Shown here: piece by piece, positions 7,709 to 16,440 of the stretch
Layout of the letters: each line of letters begins with the position of its first letter
Position numbering within the stretch: the first letter of the stretch is position 1
The notes under the pieces: generated by a model
The model's database searches: none
What the model was told of the DNA's origin: nothing
What the model saw: only the letters and a program-made list of their open reading frames with translations
Assembly (NCBI RefSeq): GCF_011065935.2
Contig: NZ_JAAMNH020000001.1
Location: forward strand, 4,237,001 to 4,301,000
From: Clostridium estertheticum
Lineage (GTDB): Bacteria; Bacillota; Clostridia; Clostridiales; Clostridiaceae
Reading direction: 5' to 3'
DNA: 64,000 nt
Made by a program: the position numbers and the translations under genes

Positions 7709-10075
7709 TTATTTCCAAAATTCATAAATCTGCCTTTTGACATCTTCAGCATTATTAATTTTAAGATAATCATCCCATTGCTTTGGAAATAGTCGTATAT
7801 ACCTTTGGTGAAGAAATCTATCATCTATTAACAGCACCATACCTCTATCTTCTTCTGTTCTAATTACCCGCCCCGCTGCCTGTAACACTTTATTCATTCC
7901 TGGGTACATATAAGAATATTCATAACCGCAATTGCTTTTATTATCATAGTATTCTTTAATAATTTCTTTTTCAAAGCAAATCATAGGGAGTCCTACACCT
8001 ATTATTATTGCACCAATTAGCCTGTCACCTTTTAAATCAATGCCTTCCGAAAATATACCACCTAAAACTCCAAAACCTAAAATATTTTCAGAGTCAATAT
8101 CACTAAATTTTTGGAGAAAAGCTTCTCTAGCATCTTCAGTCATAAAACTAGTTTGAATTTTTACTTTAGTTTGTGGATATTTTAGAATAAACATATTACT
8201 CACGACTTCCATATATTTATAAGAAGGAAAAAACACCATATAATTTCCATTTTTAGCGCTTATTACAGCATATATGTATTCTACTATTTTGGAATAACTA
8301 TTTTCTCTATATTTATATTTAGTGGAAACATCCTTAGCTACCATTACTTCAAGGTTTTTTTTATGGAAGGGAGAATCTAAAGTTAGATGGTAATCTTCGC
8401 TTTCTCCGCCCAAAATTTCTTTAAAGTATAATAATGGTAGAAGCGTTGCAGAGAAATATACCACTGATTTTCCTCTTTTTGATGCTTCCCTCAAAAGTTT
8501 AGATGGATCCAGGCAAAACATCTTTAACACTACGTCTTCCGCAGTACTCTCCACATAGGTTACATATTTATCATCATAAAGTTCAGCTATGCGAATAAAG
8601 CTTAAAGAATTAAAATACAAGTCTAAAAAATTATCAAACACTTCAGATTTTTCATTTTTTGTCAGCCATACTTCTAATATTTTAGTAAGTTTATTAAGAA
8701 GATTATATATATCCTCAGGCTGAGACTTTTGTTTGTAATATCCATCTTCATTGCACATTTTCTTCATAGAAAGCATAAGTGCATTTAACTTATTCAAAAC
8801 TTTATACAAGTTATCGTCGCGACCCTTTATTTCTTTTTTTAACTCTAGAAGTGGTTTTTTATGAAACTCGCAGGAAAACATTTCGCGAGCTCTATCCACT
8901 AGGTTATGAGCCTCATCAACCAAAAAAGTATAATCTCCATTATTATCCATGAAGAATCTCTTTAGGTAAACTCTAGGGTCAAACACATAATTATAATCGC
9001 AAATAACACAATCAGACCATAGTGTTAAATCCAATGAAAATTCAAAGGGACAAACATTATACTTATTTGAATAAATCTCAATTACTTCTCTACTAAATGT
9101 ATTTTCATTCTCCAGAATGTCTAGTAGAGCCTCATTAATTCTGTCAAAATGTCCTTTTGCAAATTTACATTGCTCAGGATTACAGGCACTGCCCTTACTA
9201 AAACATACTTTATCCTTTGCTGTTATTGTAATAGTCTTGAATTTAAGTCCATTGCCCTTCATTTTATGGAAGGCATCCTCGGCAACTTGTCTTGTTATAG
9301 TTTTGGCTGTTAAGTAAAAAATTTTTGAAGTATAGCCTTCTCCCATGGCCTTAACTGCTGGAAACAGTGTAGATATAGTTTTACCTACTCCAGTTGGAGC
9401 TTGCAAAAACATTTTCTTATGTTCTACTATTGTCTTATATACAGAAACAGACAGTTCCCTCTGACCTTCCCTGTAATTATCAAAAGGAAATTTCAAATTT
9501 TTTATAGTGTTATCTCTTGTTTCATTCCAATCACTTGTAATATTGGCCCATATAAAATAGTTAGAAATAATTTCATCGAAAAATTCTTGGAGTTCTTTAA
9601 TTGAAAAAACCTTAATAAATCTTTTAATTTTTTCATTATCTATTTGGTAATAAGTTAATTGTACATTAATAACCTGAAGATTATTTTGAGTCCCATATAT
9701 ATAGGCATAACACTTGGCTTGAGCCCAATGAAGACCATTATGATCCTCATGCAGTAATTCTAAATCTTTAGTAACTGTTTTGATCTCGTCTATAGTGACC
9801 TCATTATTTTTTATTAGAATACCATCAGCACGCCCGTCAATTACAATATTGCCACCATTGTATGGTACACTATGCTTTAAACTTACTTCGGACAAATATT
9901 CTTCTCCAAGAAATACAGAATATTTTTCTCTGTTTTCCTTTTGAATTTTCTGATGTGCTTTGGTACCCTCTACAGCTCTATTACTGCCCATAAACCTCAT
10001 ATCTAAATCCCCAGCGCGCAATACAAACTCTACTAAATTGCGCACAGATATTTTTATATCTCTATTTTTCTCCAT
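7709..10075 (-). CDS. DinG/XPD-like ATP-dependent DNA helicase with N-terminal nuclease-type domain
   Basis: A 788-residue superfamily 2 helicase. The N-terminal 180 residues look like a PD-(D/E)XK nuclease fold (DGRADGI, then TIDEIKT and the QxxxY-like AQAKCYAY). Walker A is APTGVGKT (about 226-233). Four Cys around residues 290-350 (KVCFS, ACNPEQCKF, NVCPF) fit the iron-sulfur cluster of XPD/DinG proteins. The DEAH box is VDEAHN, and the C-terminal helicase domain includes QAAGRVIR. The family unwinds 5'-3' at R-loops and recombination or repair intermediates. It is 39 bases downstream of the ABC-F gene and probably cotranscribed with it. The ATG at 10075 has GAGGG upstream. Confidence 0.9.
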   Translation of the reverse strand: MEKNRDIKISVRNLVEFVLRAGDLDMRFMGSNRAVEGTKAHQKIQKENREKYSVFLGEEYLSEVSLKHSVPYNGGNIVIDGRADGILIKNNEVTIDEIKTVTKDLELLHEDHNGLHWAQAKCYAYIYGTQNNLQVINVQLTYYQIDNEKIKRFIKVFSIKELQEFFDEIISNYFIWANITSDWNETRDNTIKNLKFPFDNYREGQRELSVSVYKTIVEHKKMFLQAPTGVGKTISTLFPAVKAMGEGYTSKIFYLTAKTITRQVAEDAFHKMKGNGLKFKTITITAKDKVCFSKGSACNPEQCKFAKGHFDRINEALLDILENENTFSREVIEIYSNKYNVCPFEFSLDLTLWSDCVICDYNYVFDPRVYLKRFFMDNNGDYTFLVDEAHNLVDRAREMFSCEFHKKPLLELKKEIKGRDDNLYKVLNKLNALMLSMKKMCNEDGYYKQKSQPEDIYNLLNKLTKILEVWLTKNEKSEVFDNFLDLYFNSLSFIRIAELYDDKYVTYVESTAEDVVLKMFCLDPSKLLREASKRGKSVVYFSATLLPLLYFKEILGGESEDYHLTLDSPFHKKNLEVMVAKDVSTKYKYRENSYSKIVEYIYAVISAKNGNYMVFFPSYKYMEVVSNMFILKYPQTKVKIQTSFMTEDAREAFLQKFSDIDSENILGFGVLGGIFSEGIDLKGDRLIGAIIIGVGLPMICFEKEIIKEYYDNKSNCGYEYSYMYPGMNKVLQAAGRVIRTEEDRGMVLLIDDRFLHQRYIRLFPKQWDDYLKINNAEDVKRQIYEFWK

Positions 10076-10114
10076 AAATTATACCCTCTTAATAAGAATT
10101 ACTACCAATAAGCT

Positions 10115-12034
10115 CTAGTTGTTTTTTTGCGACTCTATTTCTTCATCTAATTCATTTAGATAAGTCCATCTCACCATCAAGTGTTCAAGTTCTACTCCTA
10201 TTTCCTTTTGCTGACCCACTAGCTTTTGCAAATATTCAAAATCACTACTGCCACTATTAATTTTTTTATTAATCTCTTCCAATTCTGCTTCCTTTTCCTC
10301 AATTTTTTCATCAATTTCCTGGAATTCCTTCTGCTCTTTAAAAGTAAACTTCAAAGGCTTATCTTTCTTGTCTTCCTCGTTTTTACCTTTTTTTTCCTCT
10401 TTAATTATTACATTATTATCTTGGAGTAAATTTAAATTTTTTTCTATATATTCTTGATACTCAGAATAATTTCCTACAAATTGAATTATTTTTTCATTAC
10501 CTTCAAAACTAAATATTTTCTCTGAAACTCTATCTAAAAAATATCTATCGTGGGATACAGCTATAACCACACCAGCAAATCCATCTAAATAATCTTCTAG
10601 TATTGCTAGGGTCTGAATATCGAAGTCATTAGTGGGTTCATCTAAAAACAATACATTTGGAGCTTCCATAAGAATTCTTGATAAATATAATCTTCTTTTT
10701 TCCCCACCAGATAATTTAGAAATAAAAGAATACTGAGTAGTTCCATCAAATAGAAATCTCTCCAGCATTTGGGAAGCTGTAATCTTTTCTCCATCTGCTG
10801 TAGATATATATTCTGCTCCTTCGCGAATATAATCAATGGCCCTCATATTTTCATCCATAGCACCATTTTCTTGATGAAAATAGCCAATTTTAACTGTTTC
10901 TCCCCATTCTATTTGGCCCGAGTCCTGACTTATCATTCCACTTAAAATATTCATAAGTGTGGACTTTCCAATACCATTAGGTCCTATAATGCCCACTTTA
11001 TCTCTCTTTGTAAATATGTGACTAAAATCTGCAATTAACTTTTTTTCACCATAAGCTTTATAAATGCTCTCTACATTAATAATCTTTTTACCAAGCCTAG
11101 TTGATGCAGAAGATAATTCTAACTTATCATTTGAAATATCTATTTTTCCATCTTGAAGTTCCTCAAAGCGATCTATTCTTGCCTTTTGCTTTGTAGTTCT
11201 AGCCTTTGCCCCACGCCTTATCCAAGCTAGTTCCTTTTTAAATAAACTCTCTCTTTTCCTCTCTAGTGCATCCATTAAAGCAATTCTTTCAACTTTCTTT
11301 TCTAGAAACACACTATAATTTCCCTGGTAACTATATAAATTGCCACGATCAAGTTCCAGAATCTTATTTGTTATCCTATCTAGAAAATATCTATCATGGG
11401 TAATCATAAGTAGTGCACCTTTTCTATTATTCAAAAAGTTCTCTAACCAATCTATTATTTTATTGTCCATATGATTTGTAGGCTCATCTAAAATTAACAA
11501 ATCAGAAGGAGTAATTAGTGCACTACATAGGGCAACTCTCTTTCTTTGTCCACCAGAAAGGTTTCCTATACGCTCCTTAAAATTGGTTATACCGAGCTTT
11601 GTTAATATAATCTTGGCTTCATTTTGAACTTGCCATCCATTACAAGCATCCATTTTATTATTGAGGTTCATTAAAGACTTTTGAAGCATTTCATCCTCTG
11701 GGGCCATTTGTAATTTTTCTATTGTAGCTTCATATTCTCTTATAACCTTCATAACATCAGTATCACTTTTGAAAATCTGCTCCAGCACTGTAGCTTCTGG
11801 GTCAAATTCAGGATCCTGAGGTAAATATTCTATATTAACCATACTGCCCTTTAAAATTCTTCCGTTGTCCGGAACTTCAAGTCCAGCTATTATTTTTAAA
11901 AAAGTGGATTTTCCCGTACCATTAACTCCGATTAATCCAATTTTATCTCCATCACTTATACCTAGTGATGCACTATTAATGAGTATTCTCTCACTATAAC
12001 TTTTACTCACTTCTTCTATTGTTAATATATTCAT
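10115..12034 (-). CDS. ABC-F family ATPase (ribosome-associated, Uup/YfmR-like)
   Basis: A 639-residue soluble protein with two ABC cassettes and no membrane segments. The first has GVNGTGKST, LSGGQRKRVAL and ILDEPTNHMD; the second has GPNGIGKST, LSGGEKRRLYLS and FLDEPTNDFD. A basic linker lies between them (about 235-300), and the C-terminal 90 residues form a Glu/Lys-rich coiled coil as in Uup and YfmR. ABC-F proteins bind the ribosomal E site to resolve stalls or confer antibiotic protection; the coiled-coil tail favours a housekeeping stall-relief role over resistance. The start at 12034 follows AAGGGTGG; the upstream ATG at 12052 precedes that site. Confidence 0.92.
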   Translation of the reverse strand: MNILTIEEVSKSYSERILINSASLGISDGDKIGLIGVNGTGKSTFLKIIAGLEVPDNGRILKGSMVNIEYLPQDPEFDPEATVLEQIFKSDTDVMKVIREYEATIEKLQMAPEDEMLQKSLMNLNNKMDACNGWQVQNEAKIILTKLGITNFKERIGNLSGGQRKRVALCSALITPSDLLILDEPTNHMDNKIIDWLENFLNNRKGALLMITHDRYFLDRITNKILELDRGNLYSYQGNYSVFLEKKVERIALMDALERKRESLFKKELAWIRRGAKARTTKQKARIDRFEELQDGKIDISNDKLELSSASTRLGKKIINVESIYKAYGEKKLIADFSHIFTKRDKVGIIGPNGIGKSTLMNILSGMISQDSGQIEWGETVKIGYFHQENGAMDENMRAIDYIREGAEYISTADGEKITASQMLERFLFDGTTQYSFISKLSGGEKRRLYLSRILMEAPNVLFLDEPTNDFDIQTLAILEDYLDGFAGVVIAVSHDRYFLDRVSEKIFSFEGNEKIIQFVGNYSEYQEYIEKNLNLLQDNNVIIKEEKKGKNEEDKKDKPLKFTFKEQKEFQEIDEKIEEKEAELEEINKKINSGSSDFEYLQKLVGQQKEIGVELEHLMVRWTYLNELDEEIESQKNN

Positions 12035-12088
12035 ACGTACCACCCTTTTCATGTTATAACTTTATACTTTAATTATACCCAAATAAAC

Positions 12089-12141
12089 ACCCCAGTGATA
12101 GTGGAAATTTATAATAGGCAAATTTCCACTATCACTGGGGT
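12089..12141. terminator. 22-bp perfect hairpin, probable terminator of opp operon 1
   Basis: Arms 12089-12110 and 12120-12141 pair perfectly over 22 bp with a 9-base loop, flanked by AT-rich TTTATTT sequence on both sides. It lies between the opp operon 1 tail and the ABC-F gene. It is unusually long for an intrinsic terminator, and probably belonged to the gene whose remnant precedes it. Confidence 0.65.
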
Positions 12142-12145
12142 ATAT

Positions 12146-12190
12146 TTATTTAAGTTTAAACTCCATTTTTACAGGGTTATGATCCGTATA
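12146..12190 (-). pseudogene. C-terminal remnant of an endonuclease/exonuclease/phosphatase-type gene
   Basis: The minus strand reads YTDHNPVKMEFKLK then a stop, immediately before the 22-bp hairpin. DHNPV is the C-terminal catalytic Asp-His motif of the endonuclease/exonuclease/phosphatase superfamily. An in-frame stop lies directly upstream, so only about 14 codons survive. The match is short, hence moderate confidence. Confidence 0.5.
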
Positions 12191-12193
12191 TTA

Positions 12194-12397
12194 TTAACTC
12201 CTAATCCATACTTTCATTATAATAAATATGAGCAAACTCATAACTAAGGCAGCTCCAATCATTATAGGCATCAATATCTGAAATTGTGCTATAATAATGG
12301 CTAAAATATCCTTAAATCCTATTTCTTTATTATATTGCACTTTCTTACAGAGCAAATCTTGAGCTTTTATTCCTTTGAGTTCTCTTTCCATTTTCAT
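12194..12397 (-). CDS. Small single-span membrane protein at the end of opp operon 1
   Basis: A 67-residue protein with a charged N-terminal part (residues 1-30) and one hydrophobic helix (about 31-60, ILAIIIAQFQILMPIMIGAA and on), ending in a short basic tail. GGGAGGG lies eight bases before the ATG, a strong sign that it is translated. It is 80 bases downstream of oppF on the same strand with no terminator between. No function is known to me; it could modulate or stabilise the transporter. Confidence 0.7.
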   Translation of the reverse strand: MKMERELKGIKAQDLLCKKVQYNKEIGFKDILAIIIAQFQILMPIMIGAALVMSLLIFIIMKVWIRS

Positions 12398-12477
12398 AGC
12401 AATTTCCCTCCCTTACTTTCGCACATCAAATAAATTACACTTTGCATAAATATATATTTTCATGCCCTAAATTACTC

Positions 12478-13443
12478 TTACAGCAGATGGCATGCTACAA
12501 AATGTTCTCCTCCTACATCTTTATACTGGGGGCACTCATTTTTGCACCTTTCCATGACATATGGACATCTTGTATGAAATTTACAGCCTGGCGGTGGGTT
12601 TGCAGGACTTGGTATATCTCCCTTTAGTATAATTCTTTCTCTCCTTAATGTTGGATCTGGTAATGGTACTGCAGATAGTAATGCCTTTGTGTATGGATGA
12701 AGCGGATTGTTATACAGTGCTTTCTTTGGTGCAAGTTCCACCAAAGATCCTAGATACATAACCCCTATTCTATGGCTAATATGTTTTACTACACTTAAAT
12801 CGTGGGAAATAAATAAATATGAAAAGCCCATCTTTTCTTGAAGATTGCACATTAAATTTACTATTTGAGATTGAATAGAAACATCTAGTGCGGATACAGG
12901 TTCATCTGCCACTATAAATTCAGGATTTAATATAAGAGCTCTTGCTATTCCTATTCTCTGCCTTTGTCCACCTGAAAATTCATGTGGGTACCTTCTTATA
13001 TGATAAGGAGCAAGTCCACAAATCTCCAAAACTTCTTGCACTCTAGAAGCAATTTCATTCTTAGGTAATATTCCATGATCTATTAGTGCTTCTCCAACTA
13101 TTTGCCCTACAGTAAGCCTTGGATTAAGTGAGCTATATGGATCTTGGAAAATTATTTGCATTTGAGGCCTTATTTTTCTTAAATCTTTTTTTGAAAGTTC
13201 AAACACATTTTGATTTTTAAAATATACATCCCCTTCTGTTTTATTTAGAAGTCTTAGTATAGTTCTACCAACTGTAGTTTTACCACAACCCGATTCACCA
13301 ACTAGTCCCAAAGTTTCTCCTTTATTTATATATAGAGATACTCCATCTACAGCTTTAACATAACCTACAGTCTTTTGAAGTATTCCACCTCTAATAGGAA
13401 AATATGTTTTTAAATTTTCTACTCTAACTACTGATTCTTGCAC
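12478..13443 (-). CDS. oppF: Oligopeptide ABC transporter ATP-binding protein OppF (operon 1)
   Basis: A 321-residue ATPase of the peptide/nickel transporter class. Walker A is GESGCGKT, the signature is FSGGQRQRIGIA, and Walker B is FIVADEPVSALD. The C-terminal oligopeptide extension has the CKFHTRCPYVMERCKNECP Cys cluster typical of OppD/OppF. It forms the nucleotide-binding pair with OppD to drive peptide import. The start is GTG after GAGGGGGGGAG. It is the last core gene of a five-gene operon. Confidence 0.95.
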   Translation of the reverse strand: MQESVVRVENLKTYFPIRGGILQKTVGYVKAVDGVSLYINKGETLGLVGESGCGKTTVGRTILRLLNKTEGDVYFKNQNVFELSKKDLRKIRPQMQIIFQDPYSSLNPRLTVGQIVGEALIDHGILPKNEIASRVQEVLEICGLAPYHIRRYPHEFSGGQRQRIGIARALILNPEFIVADEPVSALDVSIQSQIVNLMCNLQEKMGFSYLFISHDLSVVKHISHRIGVMYLGSLVELAPKKALYNNPLHPYTKALLSAVPLPDPTLRRERIILKGDIPSPANPPPGCKFHTRCPYVMERCKNECPQYKDVGGEHFVACHLL

Positions 13444-13484
13444 TTACTCTCCCCCCCTCGTTCCTTCGTAGTACAAAACAATTA

Positions 13485-14465
13485 TTAATTGTTTTGCCCA
13501 TCATATAAAAAGCAGGCTACCTTATGTCCTAGTCTTATCTCTTTAATAGGCGGTTGCTGCTTTCTACAAATATCTATAGCCTTCGGACACCGTGCGCAAA
13601 AATAACATTCTTCTGGCATATTAATCGGGTTTGGAACTTGTCCCGGTATTGAGTATAATCTATCTACATCTTTATCTAGTGAAGGTTTAGATTTCATTAA
13701 GCCTTCAGTATATGGATGCATTGGATTCTTAAATAACTCAATGACAGGTGCTTCCTCAATAACCTTACCAGCATACATAACTACTACATATTCTGCCATC
13801 TCAGCTATTACTCCAAGGTCATGAGTAATAAGCATTATTGAAGTATTAAGTTTTTTCTTTAAATCCTTCATAATATCAAGTATTTGTGCTTGAATTGTTA
13901 CATCTAAAGCAGTTGTTGGTTCATCTGCTATTAAAAGCTTCGGGTTACAAGATACCGCCATTGCAATCATGGCCCGTTGGCGCATACCTCCACTAAGCTC
14001 ATGAGGATAACACTCCACTATCTCATCTGCTCTAGGTACCCCAACTAGCTTTAACATTTCTATTGCCTTTTTCTTAGCTTCAACTTTATTTGACTTTTGA
14101 TGAAGCATAATTACTTCTTCTATTTGGTACCCTATAGTAAATATAGGATTTAATGAAGTCATAGGTTCTTGAAATATTACGGCAATGTCATTGCCCCTGA
14201 TTTTTCTCATTTCATGGTCCCTTAGTTCTAATATATTTTTATCTTCAAATAGAATTTCGCCCTCAACTATTTTCCCTGGTGGTGACGGAATTAATCTCAT
14301 TATAGACATTGCCGTAACGCTTTTACCACACCCTGATTCTCCAACCACACCTATTATTTCGCCTTTCTTAATATTAAAACTAACATCGTCAACCGCTTTT
14401 ACAATTCCGTCCTCTGTATAAAAATATGTTTTTAAATTTTTTATTTCAATTAAATTTTTACTCAT
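13485..14465 (-). CDS. oppD: Oligopeptide ABC transporter ATP-binding protein OppD (operon 1)
   Basis: A 326-residue ATPase. Walker A is GESGCGKS, the Q loop is FQEPMTSLNP, the signature is LSGGMRQRAMIA, and Walker B is LLIADEPTTALD. The C-terminal oligopeptide/dipeptide domain has CYFCARCPKAIDIC. It pairs with OppF. Only 10 bases separate it from oppC upstream and 41 from oppF downstream, so it is part of one transcript. Confidence 0.95.
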   Translation of the reverse strand: MSKNLIEIKNLKTYFYTEDGIVKAVDDVSFNIKKGEIIGVVGESGCGKSVTAMSIMRLIPSPPGKIVEGEILFEDKNILELRDHEMRKIRGNDIAVIFQEPMTSLNPIFTIGYQIEEVIMLHQKSNKVEAKKKAIEMLKLVGVPRADEIVECYPHELSGGMRQRAMIAMAVSCNPKLLIADEPTTALDVTIQAQILDIMKDLKKKLNTSIMLITHDLGVIAEMAEYVVVMYAGKVIEEAPVIELFKNPMHPYTEGLMKSKPSLDKDVDRLYSIPGQVPNPINMPEECYFCARCPKAIDICRKQQPPIKEIRLGHKVACFLYDGQNN

Positions 14466-14475
14466 AGTATGCCTC

Positions 14476-15393
14476 CTAAACCTTTAGTTTTGGATCGATG
14501 GCATCCCGAAGTCCATCTCCAAATAAATTTATGCCCATTACCGTTAAGAAAATGCATATACCAGGAGGCGCCCAAATCCAGGGTTTGAATTGTAATATAT
14601 AAGAATTATTAACTGCCTGAACCATTTGACCCCAAGATGGTGTTGGTGGAGTAACTCCAAGTCCTAGAAAACTCAATGTTGATTCCGTTAAGATTGCACC
14701 ACCTATACCTAAAGTAGCTGAAACTATAATAGACGCAAAGGTATTTGGAAGTAGATGACTAAATATTTTTCTTCTATCCCTAAGGCCTAGTGCTTCTGCT
14801 GCTTGCATAAACTCCTGTTCCCTAAGAGATAGTATTTGGCCTCGAACAATACGGCAAAGCCCTGGCCATCCAATTAATCCTATAATAAACATAACCACGT
14901 ACATCCTATACTCTGGAGGAACTTTTAAATCTGACATTACTGCCGCCAGCATTATAAGTAGTGGAAGTCCTGGAAAACATAAAAATATATCAACTATTCT
15001 CATTATTATGCCATCCACTATTCCACCATAGAAGCCTGCTATTCCGCCTAGTATACTTCCAATTAGCACTTCAACAAGTACAGCCAGGATTCCTACTGAA
15101 AGAGAGATTCTACCTCCATACATAACTCTTACTAAAACATCTCTTCCCACATCATCAGTACCCAAAAGATGGTTAAAAGATGGATTTGCTGATACATTGT
15201 ATAAATCTAAGGTTTCCATTTTATAAGGTGATATTAATGGTCCAATGAAAGACATAAGTATCATAAAAAAGAGTATATACATTCCAAACATAGCTAGTTT
15301 ATTCTTCTTTAATCTTTTTCTTATTATCTTCCAAGGGCTTAAAATTTCTTCTTTTTTAATTTTCTTTACTTTGGGTTTTACTTCTAGTTGCAT
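14476..15393 (-). CDS. oppC: Oligopeptide ABC transporter permease OppC (operon 1)
   Basis: A 305-residue integral membrane protein with a cytosolic N-terminal tail, one helix near residues 38-58, a periplasm-like loop containing LGTDDVGRDVLVRVMYGGRISL (a hallmark of OppC/DppC), and five further helices. The EAA coupling loop is EFMQAAEALGLRDRRKIFSHLLPN. It forms the translocation channel with OppB, 11 bases upstream. Confidence 0.95.
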   Translation of the reverse strand: MQLEVKPKVKKIKKEEILSPWKIIRKRLKKNKLAMFGMYILFFMILMSFIGPLISPYKMETLDLYNVSANPSFNHLLGTDDVGRDVLVRVMYGGRISLSVGILAVLVEVLIGSILGGIAGFYGGIVDGIIMRIVDIFLCFPGLPLLIMLAAVMSDLKVPPEYRMYVVMFIIGLIGWPGLCRIVRGQILSLREQEFMQAAEALGLRDRRKIFSHLLPNTFASIIVSATLGIGGAILTESTLSFLGLGVTPPTPSWGQMVQAVNNSYILQFKPWIWAPPGICIFLTVMGINLFGDGLRDAIDPKLKV

Positions 15394-15404
15394 TTTGACA
15401 CCTC

Positions 15405-16367
15405 CTATTTAAGCCTTATTCTAGGATCTACTACAGCATAAGTAACATCAGCAATTAAGTTTCCAATCAAAGTTAACACTGCAAACAAGATATTTATCCC
15501 CATCATAAGTGGATAATCTCGTCCACTTACTGCACCAATATCTATAGGTCCTATACCTGGCCATAAAAAAATGCTTTCTGTAATAAAGGCTCCAGAAAAT
15601 AATGCAGGTAGCCAAAATCCCAGTAGTGTAATAACAGGAATCATTCCATTTCTAAGAGCATGTTTATATATAACCACTTTTTCCTTAAGCCCTTTGGCTC
15701 TAGCAGTTCTTATGTAATCCTGCCTTATTACTTCTAGCATACTGGATCTTGTGTATCTCATAAGACCTGCAACACTACCTAAAGTAAGTACAATTAGCGG
15801 TAGTATCATATGACGAGCTACATCTAGCCCATAGGAAATACCTGCTGCTGTACTTCCCGCGGTGCTCATGCCAGAAACTGGCAATATTCTAAGATCTACA
15901 GCGAAGACTTTTATAAGAAGCATGCCAAAAAAGAAAGAAGGCATAGAAATACCTATCAGGGCAAATATGGTGAAAAATCCATCAAATTTTGAGTACTGTT
16001 TAGTAGCAGAAACTACTCCAATTGGAATTGAAATTAATACACTTAGTATTAATGATAGTATAGCTAAGTAAAAAGTATTCCAGATATATGTGTTCATAAC
16101 CTTTCCTACCGGTTGTTTAAAATTAGTAGATTCACCAAAATCCCCACGAAGTACTCCACCTGCCCATCTAAAATACTGCTGGGGCACTGATAGATCTAGT
16201 CCCATTTGATGTCTTAATTCTTGTTTTCTTTCTGGTGTTAAATGTGGATCCATTTTACCTGTTAATGCATCCCCTGGTGCCAACTGCAATATGAGAAATA
16301 TTACTATAGATACCCCTATTAAAACTGGTATCATTTGCAGTAATCTTCTAGTTATATACTGCCTCAT
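15405..16367 (-). CDS. oppB: Oligopeptide ABC transporter permease OppB (operon 1)
   Basis: A 320-residue permease with the OppB/DppB opening RRLLQMIPVLIGVSIVIFLI, six predicted helices, and the EAA-type loop DYIRTARAKGLKEKVVIYKHALRN. The segment ending VVDPRIRLK is the standard C terminus of the family. It lies 73 bases downstream of oppA on the same strand. Confidence 0.95.
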   Translation of the reverse strand: MRQYITRRLLQMIPVLIGVSIVIFLILQLAPGDALTGKMDPHLTPERKQELRHQMGLDLSVPQQYFRWAGGVLRGDFGESTNFKQPVGKVMNTYIWNTFYLAILSLILSVLISIPIGVVSATKQYSKFDGFFTIFALIGISMPSFFFGMLLIKVFAVDLRILPVSGMSTAGSTAAGISYGLDVARHMILPLIVLTLGSVAGLMRYTRSSMLEVIRQDYIRTARAKGLKEKVVIYKHALRNGMIPVITLLGFWLPALFSGAFITESIFLWPGIGPIDIGAVSGRDYPLMMGINILFAVLTLIGNLIADVTYAVVDPRIRLK

Positions 16368-16440
16368 GATAATCCCCCTTTATAAACTATGCTTGGGTTT
16401 AACCAAGCATAGTAAAATATACTAATAAAATTTTTCTTAA

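Noticed and set aside
10642..10836. Small ORF inside the ABC-F gene on the same strand
   Set aside because: It is an out-of-frame shadow of the second ABC cassette with no binding site.
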